Shown in pieces: positions 6,251 through 12,392 of a stretch of DNA of 12,392 nt. Below the pieces are notes generated by a model that made no database searches, was not told where the DNA came from, and worked only from the letters and a program-made list of their open reading frames with translations. Positions within the stretch are counted from its first letter, which is position 1, and each line of letters begins with the position of its first letter. The position numbers were made by a program, and so were the translations under genes. The DNA is from an uncultured Prevotellaceae bacterium (GTDB taxonomy: Bacteria > Bacteroidota > Bacteroidia > Bacteroidales > Bacteroidaceae). Location: contig CALEPV010000088.1 of NCBI GenBank assembly GCA_937910905.1, positions 1-12,392 on the forward strand. The letters are read 5' to 3'.

Positions 6251-7447
6251 ATGAAGACGTTATTAAAAGGTCTCATCATTGCACTATTTGCAATTCCTAT
6301 AACTGTTGCTTGCGGGGATGATGATGAGGTGACCCCTAACCAGCCCAATGTGCAGCCGACAGATAATGACAGTACGGCAAACAATACTGAGAATAGTACT
6401 TCATGGCCAAAGTTCAAGATAGGAACATATTCAGATGTGAGTACAGGCATGTTCGCCTATGACGAAAACCAGAAGCCATATTTACGCAATGCTGCAACGA
6501 TAGACAGCAGGGCGTTTCATGACAATCTGGATGGAACGGTATGGAAGCACACTCCCAGCCTTGGCTTCATGCTGAATATAGACGGTGACAGCACGAGCCT
6601 GTCAGATATGGATGGCGGCCGCGATGCAAGCCTCATACACATAACAAGCAATCGATATGATAACTATCTGCCGTGGTATATGCCCGAAATACCCAAGGAG
6701 ATAATAAGTCGGGACTATGAGTACGATGCAAGATACAATGCCATAAAGTATGCTACTGGCGACAGCATATTTGTTCTCGGTGCCACGGAGACAAGTCTGT
6801 GGCTATATAGCTTCTCGGGGTTACAGCAATCTAAGACGATGAACAAAACGGTACAGACTATTACGGTCTATCACTATGCCCGTATAGCTGAAGAGTCACT
6901 GCCAGAAAAATGGACAGAAGAGAAGCTGTTGGCTGGTCTTGATTTGGAGTTCAACAGGCTGGAGATAAAGATTGGCGATGATGGACTGGCATACGCACCA
7001 GATGCTCCCAGTATTACACGTGAGGACTTCAACAGGTACGTGGTAGGTGGGCACTGGCAGACACCTTGTTGGGCAACATGGGCTGACGAGGCAAAGACAT
7101 ATTACCTCAACAAGGGTATTACGGCACTAATGCTTACCCAGGAAGGTGTGCTATGTTATCTTGCTGTAGATGATACCTCTATTTCGGAACTATATGCAGA
7201 TCGTCTGTTGGACGACCAATCACAGAAAGCGCGTCTATTCACGAACCAATGGACTTATGACTCTTATGATGAGACAACGAATACGTTGTACCACGATGGT
7301 GAGAAAATGATGAGTATCGTAAGTATCTCAAACGAGCGCCTAGTCTATATCAGATACATGAAAGACGAAAACAACAAGCCGCAATCATACATCTATGCCG
7401 TCAGGCACATAGACGCCAAGGACTTCCCAACATCATGGGATAGATGA
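6251..7447 (+). CDS. Putative surface lipoprotein with two tandem copies of one domain, function unknown
   Basis: A 398-residue lipoprotein: signal MKTLLKGLIIALFAIPITVA, lipobox Cys21, then GDDDE, an acidic tract like those marking surface-exported lipoproteins in Bacteroidetes. A low-complexity Asn/Thr-rich linker (about 28-52) leads to two related halves. Half one (~88-221) runs from FHDNLDGTVWKHT to ITVYHYARIAEESLPEKW; half two (~260-396) runs from FNRYVVGGHWQTPCW to YIYAVRHIDAKDFPTSW. Both open with an F-x-G-x-W segment and close with a beta strand, an R-I-like turn and LP/FP-x-x-W, suggesting an internal duplication of a small beta-barrel or lipocalin-like fold. I do not recognise a named family. 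It starts 18 bases after the previous gene, so it is very likely co-transcribed. Confidence 0.75.
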   Translation: MKTLLKGLIIALFAIPITVACGDDDEVTPNQPNVQPTDNDSTANNTENSTSWPKFKIGTYSDVSTGMFAYDENQKPYLRNAATIDSRAFHDNLDGTVWKHTPSLGFMLNIDGDSTSLSDMDGGRDASLIHITSNRYDNYLPWYMPEIPKEIISRDYEYDARYNAIKYATGDSIFVLGATETSLWLYSFSGLQQSKTMNKTVQTITVYHYARIAEESLPEKWTEEKLLAGLDLEFNRLEIKIGDDGLAYAPDAPSITREDFNRYVVGGHWQTPCWATWADEAKTYYLNKGITALMLTQEGVLCYLAVDDTSISELYADRLLDDQSQKARLFTNQWTYDSYDETTNTLYHDGEKMMSIVSISNERLVYIRYMKDENNKPQSYIYAVRHIDAKDFPTSWDR

Positions 7448-7534
7448 AATCACTAGTCACAGGTGATAGAACAACGTGGATGTAGCTGATGGGGAATAGT
7501 TTTCAAATACTGTTACTAACACATATAAATCTGT

Positions 7535-8344
7535 ATGAAAAGACTGATACATTATATCATATTACTCATGGTTTCCGCTGGTGCTCAAGCTCAACTCATT
7601 GTGAACTCAAATGGGCAGACAGGAATGGGCATAGCGCCTAATATCGGTTACGCCTTGTCTGCTTATTCAACGGATAAAGGGTTACGGAGCGAGTCATTTG
7701 CCACAGCATCAGAGAGCACTTCAACGGGTGTTGCCGGTCATGCCGGCATTCCATATCATGGACTGGCCATAGGCGTAAAGGGTGTCTCAAACGCTGCTAA
7801 CGGAGTGATAGCAGGAACAAGCTATGGGGTATATGGCGATGCAACCGGTAGTTATTCTGGTGAGAACTATGGCGTATTCGGACATATTTCACCACATATT
7901 GAAGGGGCGGGAGTATATGGATTTGCATATTCCTCTCTAATGTACACAACTTTGCCTACGCGTTATGCTGGCTATTTTAACGGTGATCTTGGCATTACAA
8001 GTGATCTCGTCATGGAAAGCTTACAGCTGAGCAACACTGTCACTTTGCACAGCATAGGAGAATTAAGTGCCCAAAGAGGCAATATCCTTCAGCAATTGCA
8101 GAGATTGTCAATTGTGGGATATACCTACAGATCAGAACACAATGCTTCTAACCTTTCCTACACTGCCAAACAGGCTATATCCAAGCAGCATTATGGCCTT
8201 GATGCGGATCAGCTTGCCGAAGTGTTCCCCGACCTTGTCTATGACAACACTGACGGCACGAAGAGTATCAACTATATCGAAATGATTCCCATACTTGTAC
8301 AGGCTGTGGGAGAGCTGAAAGAAGATATTGACAAGCTGAAATGA
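7535..8344 (+). CDS. Secreted tail-fibre-like protein with S74-type C-terminal domain, no sorting domain
   Basis: A 269-residue exported protein (signal MKRLIHYIILLMVSAGAQA, then QL). The middle carries repeated glycine/aromatic beta motifs: YGVYG (97-101), YGVFG (112-116), VYGF (127-130) and RYAGYFNGD (143-151), as in phage-tail-like fibrous proteins. Residues 212-262 match the C-terminal part of the S74 intramolecular chaperone family (HYGLDADQLAEVFPDLV, then KSINYIEMIPILVQA) and end in a short coiled coil. The SDxRLK-like segment where S74 domains normally begin is not evident; residues ~174-200 are divergent. The protein stops where its neighbour continues into a T9SS sorting domain. The family normally trimerises; the bacterial role is unknown. 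An 87-base gap precedes it, with no clear promoter. Confidence 0.8.
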   Translation: MKRLIHYIILLMVSAGAQAQLIVNSNGQTGMGIAPNIGYALSAYSTDKGLRSESFATASESTSTGVAGHAGIPYHGLAIGVKGVSNAANGVIAGTSYGVYGDATGSYSGENYGVFGHISPHIEGAGVYGFAYSSLMYTTLPTRYAGYFNGDLGITSDLVMESLQLSNTVTLHSIGELSAQRGNILQQLQRLSIVGYTYRSEHNASNLSYTAKQAISKQHYGLDADQLAEVFPDLVYDNTDGTKSINYIEMIPILVQAVGELKEDIDKLK

Positions 8345-8396
8345 TATTTTCATTGTCTCGCAACAAACAATACTACTCATTAACACTTTCCACTCT

Positions 8397-9503
8397 ATGA
8401 ATAAACCATTATTTTTGTATATAATCCTCGCATTGGCATCGAGCACTGCCGATGCACAGTTGCAGGTAAACACAGCCGGTCATGTAGGCATGGGTACTTC
8501 CCCTAGGTCCGACTACGCTGTATCTGTTTACTCCACAAATGGTGGACTCTATTGTGTTTCAAATGAAACGGCAACTGACAGTTCAGCTATCGGCATCACT
8601 GGCATTGGACATGTGCCATACCACGGCATGAGCTTCGGTGTGAAAGGCACTTCTGGAGGCAGCTTCTACGATGGTAAGAGCTTCGGTGTGTTCGGTGAAG
8701 CCAGTGGCGGCAACACTGGTCAGAACTACGGTGTGTTCGGACATCTCGGCCCTAGCTGCTATGGAGCCGCTGTATATGGCTCATCGGATTCCAGCAATAG
8801 CTATGGGACATATCTTTCTGCCCGCTATGCCGGCTACTTCAATGGTGATGTGTATGTAACTGGTGACTTCACACTTCTAGGGCATGTGCTCTACTCTAAC
8901 AGGAACCTTGAGCTGACAGGTGCGGCAGCCTTGGAAGAGGGCGGCAACAGTGTCTTCTCTACAAGGCTAAGACAGCTAACGCCTGGCACATACTATTATG
9001 AGCCGGCCGACAGGACACAGGAGGATGAGATGTCATCAACAGGAAAACAAGCTATCGCCAAGCAGCATTACGGCCTTGATGCAGACCAGCTTGCAGAAGT
9101 CTTCCCTGACCTCGTATATGACAACCCCGACGGAAGCAAGAGTATCAACTACATCGAGATGATACCTATACTGGTTCAGGCAATCAATGAGCTGAAGGCT
9201 GAGGTTAGCGAGCTGAAACAGGAGAACGCATCTTTGGCAAAGGCACGGACGGTGACAAGCATAGAGGATGCCCCTGCCACGGGCGTGTCGGGTGTCACAG
9301 TGGCAGTGCCTGCGGGCATCCGTTATGCAGCTCTGTACATCTATGACCTTCAGGGGAAGAAGGTGGAACAGACCGATGTCACGTTCCAAGCCGGCCAAGA
9401 CGTGAAGGTGGATACATCTAGGTTGACAGATGGTATATACCTGTGCAGCCTGATTGCTGATGGCAAGGTGGTACATACACGTAGGATGATAGTTGGACAC
9501 TAA
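8397..9503 (+). CDS. Secreted tail-fibre-like protein with S74-type domain and T9SS sorting domain
   Basis: A 368-residue paralogue of the preceding product, same layout: signal to A20, fibre motifs (FGVFG 96-100, YGVFG 111-115, ARYAGYFNGD 142-151) and the S74-type segment at 217-267, identical to the neighbour at 46 of 51 positions. A coiled coil (~262-284) then leads to a C-terminal domain (~286-368) with ALYIYDLQGKKV, LTDGIYLCSLIADGKVV and a basic end TRRMIVGH, the hallmarks of a type A T9SS (Por) sorting domain. It is therefore predicted to cross the outer membrane by T9SS and be attached to the surface or released. It lies 52 bases after its paralogue and 12 bases before the protease gene, so co-transcription with the latter is very likely. 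Confidence 0.85.
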   Translation: MNKPLFLYIILALASSTADAQLQVNTAGHVGMGTSPRSDYAVSVYSTNGGLYCVSNETATDSSAIGITGIGHVPYHGMSFGVKGTSGGSFYDGKSFGVFGEASGGNTGQNYGVFGHLGPSCYGAAVYGSSDSSNSYGTYLSARYAGYFNGDVYVTGDFTLLGHVLYSNRNLELTGAAALEEGGNSVFSTRLRQLTPGTYYYEPADRTQEDEMSSTGKQAIAKQHYGLDADQLAEVFPDLVYDNPDGSKSINYIEMIPILVQAINELKAEVSELKQENASLAKARTVTSIEDAPATGVSGVTVAVPAGIRYAALYIYDLQGKKVEQTDVTFQAGQDVKVDTSRLTDGIYLCSLIADGKVVHTRRMIVGH

Positions 9504-9515
9504 CCAGAAAGCAGT

Positions 9516-11450
9516 ATGAAAACAGATACATTCTTCATTCGCTGCTACTGCCTTGTGGCAGCACTGCTGACAGGCATCACGGCCTACGGACAGCAGAAGA
9601 CAGATGAGGCTGCATTCAGCCCCCTGTGTCGGACAACTGTGGTCAAGGCTCTGCGTGCCAACTACTCGAAGTCAGATACTATAGACCTCCGCGACTTGGA
9701 TGCCATCTATGCCCTGAGCATTGACGCTACCGTCACCCAGCCGCGTGAGGGCTGCTTCGTGCGCATCGTGCTGGAGGACAAGGAGGGACATGACTATCTG
9801 GTGGCCGAGAGCGACCGCTTCCGCAATGACTGCGAGCTGGTGCGGCTATCAGACTACTGCGAGGAGACTGCCATGCTGGCTGGCATCACCCCCATGCGCC
9901 TGAAGTGCTATCTGTCAGATGGCGCTACAGTTGCCATCTCTGCCATACGCACCGCCTCAGAGATGCCAGAGCGTGGCTTATCCAATGTAAGGGCGCAAAC
10001 TGCAGAGCTGAAAAAGGTACAAGTGCAGAACATCGTGGCTCGTATCAACGACTACAACGAGCGGCACGGCAAGCTGTGGAGGGCTGGGGTAAATGCCTTT
10101 GTTCTGAGACCTATCGAAGAACGGCAGGAGGTCGGTTCATTAGATGCATACTCTGCCAACATGATGTACTATGCTGATGGCATATATGAAATTGGTGAAA
10201 GAAGCCAGATGAGTACAAACAGTCAATCCGATTTCGTGGAGTCTTTCGACTGGCGCGACAGACATGGAAGGAACTGGATAACATCTGTGAAAGACCAATT
10301 GTATAATGGGCCATGTTATATTTTCGCGGCTGTTGGGGCTGTAGAGTCTATTGTCAATCTCTATTACAATGACAACACTATTAATGCCGATTTATCAGAA
10401 GAATTCATTTGTGCTTACGGATATGCTTATGACTATTCTTATTATAATACAAGTGTATCAGGCCCCTTTGAATTTATGGTAACAGATAGTATTATAGACG
10501 AACAGAGCTGTCAGTATAATAATTACACATATAGCTATACACGTCCGACAGGAATAGAGTCCATGAAGTTGACGGGCAAGAAAACGCTGCATAGAAACAA
10601 TCTCAGTCTTAGCACTTTCTGTGATTCCATTAAGTATCACCTAATTCATCATGGTCCTGGATCATGGGGCGGTAGCTTTGAACATAATACAAATTATCCT
10701 TATCATGTAATGACACTAGTTGGATGGGGAACGACACAGATTGGTGATACATATACTAATATAACAAGCACTTCAAGTGACACCATTACAGCAACAATGT
10801 CTGGTAAAACATATTGGATAATGAAAAATAGCTTTGGCAATAGTCTTCCACAATATATCAATATCATTATTAATGATGGAGCGTATAATTGGGACGAATG
10901 TTGTTTTGCTGAAACACCTATAACAAGCCGCTTGTTCGCGAATAGAGAAATAATTTGCGAAGACCTTGACGGAGATGGCTATTTTAATTGGGGTATTAGT
11001 GAGGACCCCCCTGCCACTTTACCGTCTTGGGCACATCGAGAAAAGGATGCGAATGACAATAATCGTGGCATCGGGCCTATGGATGAAAAAGGAAACATAC
11101 TAAATATTGACCACCACTTTGGCGAATTCTCTTATGTTGATAGCTATGTAAGTCTCACTGCAGACTCTATAAACTATAAGCATATTATTATTGAAGATGG
11201 CGGGACACTTGAAATCAATCAAATGTTTCATTGCTTCCCAGAAGTATGTGTATATGTAGAATCTGGAGGTACATTAACTATAAATGGTGGAATAATGGAA
11301 AATATGTATCTGGATATTTCGCCAGGTGCAACCATTAACATACTGAATGGCGGCGAACTCCGTCCCCTTGTTGATGAGGACTTATTCTCTCTTCCATTGA
11401 ACGCCACCTTAAACATCCAAAGTGGAGCTATACGTAAGGGTATATTTTAA
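9516..11450 (+). CDS. Secreted papain-like (C1A) cysteine protease with DxDGDG module and beta-helix-like tail
   Basis: A 644-residue exported protein, signal ~1-25 (LVAALLTGITAYG). Residues ~30-150 form an N-terminal domain (IVLEDKEGHDYLVAESD, LSDYCEETAMLAGI) that I associate with Bacteroidales secreted cysteine proteases. The papain-like catalytic domain (~243-470) has all four active-site residues: Q261 in SVKDQ, C267 in NGPCYIFAAVGAVE, H397 in YHVMTLVGWG and N438 in WIMKNSFG. The usual CGSCWAF is degenerate, with no Trp after the catalytic Cys. DLDGDGYFNWG (483-493) and GPMDEKGN are a calcium-binding-like linker. GGTLEI, GGTLTINGG and GATINILNGGEL repeats (~560-640) predict a beta-helix-like tail. 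No T9SS sorting domain is visible. GC content drops sharply near 10140, just upstream of the catalytic domain. The next gene starts 12 bases later. Confidence 0.85.
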   Translation: MKTDTFFIRCYCLVAALLTGITAYGQQKTDEAAFSPLCRTTVVKALRANYSKSDTIDLRDLDAIYALSIDATVTQPREGCFVRIVLEDKEGHDYLVAESDRFRNDCELVRLSDYCEETAMLAGITPMRLKCYLSDGATVAISAIRTASEMPERGLSNVRAQTAELKKVQVQNIVARINDYNERHGKLWRAGVNAFVLRPIEERQEVGSLDAYSANMMYYADGIYEIGERSQMSTNSQSDFVESFDWRDRHGRNWITSVKDQLYNGPCYIFAAVGAVESIVNLYYNDNTINADLSEEFICAYGYAYDYSYYNTSVSGPFEFMVTDSIIDEQSCQYNNYTYSYTRPTGIESMKLTGKKTLHRNNLSLSTFCDSIKYHLIHHGPGSWGGSFEHNTNYPYHVMTLVGWGTTQIGDTYTNITSTSSDTITATMSGKTYWIMKNSFGNSLPQYINIIINDGAYNWDECCFAETPITSRLFANREIICEDLDGDGYFNWGISEDPPATLPSWAHREKDANDNNRGIGPMDEKGNILNIDHHFGEFSYVDSYVSLTADSINYKHIIIEDGGTLEINQMFHCFPEVCVYVESGGTLTINGGIMENMYLDISPGATINILNGGELRPLVDEDLFSLPLNATLNIQSGAIRKGIF

Positions 11451-11462
11451 TACGTTTTAATC

Positions 11463-12371
11463 ATGAAGAAAATATCAATAATTGCCAGCCTATTATCTTT
11501 CTTGACTATTCATGCTCAAGAAGTGGACTTCGACTACCGCCCATTCATCGAGCAGGGCAAAGTGTGGGTATCAAAGCCTGAGATTAATATACATATAGAA
11601 GGAGACCTATTTGTAGATCGTGCCGTCGTTCAATACAATTATTTTCAAGGCGATACTGTAGTTCAAGGAAAGACATGTAAACGATGGATTACATCATATT
11701 GCGACAAGAAAGGGAACATCTACGAGACATACGTTACACCTATGTTTGAGGAGGATAAGAAAGTTTGGTTCTATTTTAGAGAATGTGATTCTCCATTTCT
11801 GGCATACGACTTCGGAGCTAAAGTCGGTGATACAATAATCGTAATGATGCCGTATAGCCGACAATATGAATTTATGCTAAAGTATGGGCGTGCGCACGAG
11901 TTCCTTGACTTACATTCAGACACACTTGTGATACTCTCAAAAGAGGTAGAGGAGGTTATGGGGCAACTTCGCACAAAAACCTATTTCACATCTGCACGTG
12001 AAAGCTATAAGAAATGGCAAGATGCAAATAGATATAACTATTTCCTATATGGTATCGGTTCTCACTTTATACCAGACTTTAATATCGCATATACGTTAGG
12101 GGGAAATGGCTCATACTGGCTCATGTATTGTGTTGTGTGGGATGATATTCTATATGCAGATGAGGAGAAAGCAACATTCTGGGAGTTCACATGCCCTACA
12201 CCAAGTTCTCATCCAGAGCTGTTCGGTATTACATCGCCTATCACCCTACCTCATGCCGTGAACAGTGGTTCAACCGATAGCAGATACTACGACCTATCAG
12301 GACGACGACTGGCTGCACCGCCAAAGAAGGGGATGTATATCCTAACATCCGCAGCAAAAAAGGCCTTATAA
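11463..12371 (+). CDS. Secreted protein of unknown function, protease-neighbour type
   Basis: A 302-residue exported protein with signal peptide MKKISIIASLLSFLTIHA then QEVDFDYRPFIEQGKVWV. Recognisable segments are YNYFQGDTVVQGKTCKRW (58-75), YDFGAKVGDTI (115-125), FLYGIGSHF (194-202) and a C-terminal DSRYYDLSGRRLAAPPKKGMYI (272-293). I recall this layout from Bacteroidales secreted proteins that often lie beside C10/C1 cysteine proteases; no catalytic motif is seen. The C-terminal YDLxGRR...P.KGMYI segment resembles a short Bacteroidetes C-terminal signature related to sorting-domain ends, though it finishes in TSAAKKAL rather than the usual basic NGKKVVVK-type end. It could be a substrate-binding or accessory partner of the protease encoded 12 bases upstream. 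The middle of the gene is AT-rich, the ends less so. Confidence 0.7.
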   Translation: MKKISIIASLLSFLTIHAQEVDFDYRPFIEQGKVWVSKPEINIHIEGDLFVDRAVVQYNYFQGDTVVQGKTCKRWITSYCDKKGNIYETYVTPMFEEDKKVWFYFRECDSPFLAYDFGAKVGDTIIVMMPYSRQYEFMLKYGRAHEFLDLHSDTLVILSKEVEEVMGQLRTKTYFTSARESYKKWQDANRYNYFLYGIGSHFIPDFNIAYTLGGNGSYWLMYCVVWDDILYADEEKATFWEFTCPTPSSHPELFGITSPITLPHAVNSGSTDSRYYDLSGRRLAAPPKKGMYILTSAAKKAL

Positions 12372-12392
12372 GATGCAAGTGTCTGAATATGA

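Noticed and set aside
7448..7534. Possible internal promoter or hairpin before the first tail-fibre-like gene (ATCAC...GTGAT at 7448-7467)
   Set aside because: The stem is only 5 bp and no TAnnTTTG box is present, so I did not annotate it.

Overview
The window looks like chromosomal DNA of a Bacteroidales bacterium, most likely Prevotellaceae or a near relative. The basis is the protein families (FprA, a fused KorA, a DUF3244-like protein, C10-type prodomain and C1A secreted proteases, a type IX secretion (T9SS) sorting domain), Bacteroidetes -7 boxes of the form TAnnTTTG, start codons without clear Shine-Dalgarno sequences, and acidic residues after lipoprotein cysteines. I cannot name the species.

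Left part (1-3400), conserved and GC-rich: fprA (flavodiiron protein, minus strand) and korA (fused gamma-alpha subunit of a 2-oxoacid:ferredoxin oxidoreductase, plus strand) diverge from a 168-base promoter region. No beta subunit (korB) follows korA. Instead there is a palindromic ATTCACG/CGTGAAT repeat cluster, then a minus-strand DUF3244-like exported protein gene broken by an in-frame stop.

Middle (3814-5689), AT-rich: a membrane-anchored TPR/helix-turn-helix regulator gene lies between two copies of an unusual site made of 10-bp-spaced GTCTTATT half-sites in inverted orientation. Copy 1 sits between the divergent DUF3244 and regulator promoters. Copy 2 sits just upstream of the promoter of the following gene block. 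The distance from outermost half-site to -7 box is 33 bp both at the DUF3244 promoter and at the downstream promoter. This suggests an autoregulated local regulon.

Right part (5690-12371): six same-direction genes, probably an operon, all encoding exported products: a stand-alone Spi/C10-prodomain-like lipoprotein; a lipoprotein with two tandem copies of one domain; two paralogous tail-fibre-like proteins with an S74-type C-terminal domain (only the second has a T9SS sorting domain); a papain-like C1A protease with a DxDGDG module and beta-helix-like tail; and a secreted protein of unknown function. My reading is that the regulator senses an envelope or growth signal and controls surface and secreted proteolytic functions. 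The direct evidence for this is the duplicated site and its spacing; the biological role is inferred. Sharp base-composition changes inside the protease gene suggest recombination has reshuffled this island.
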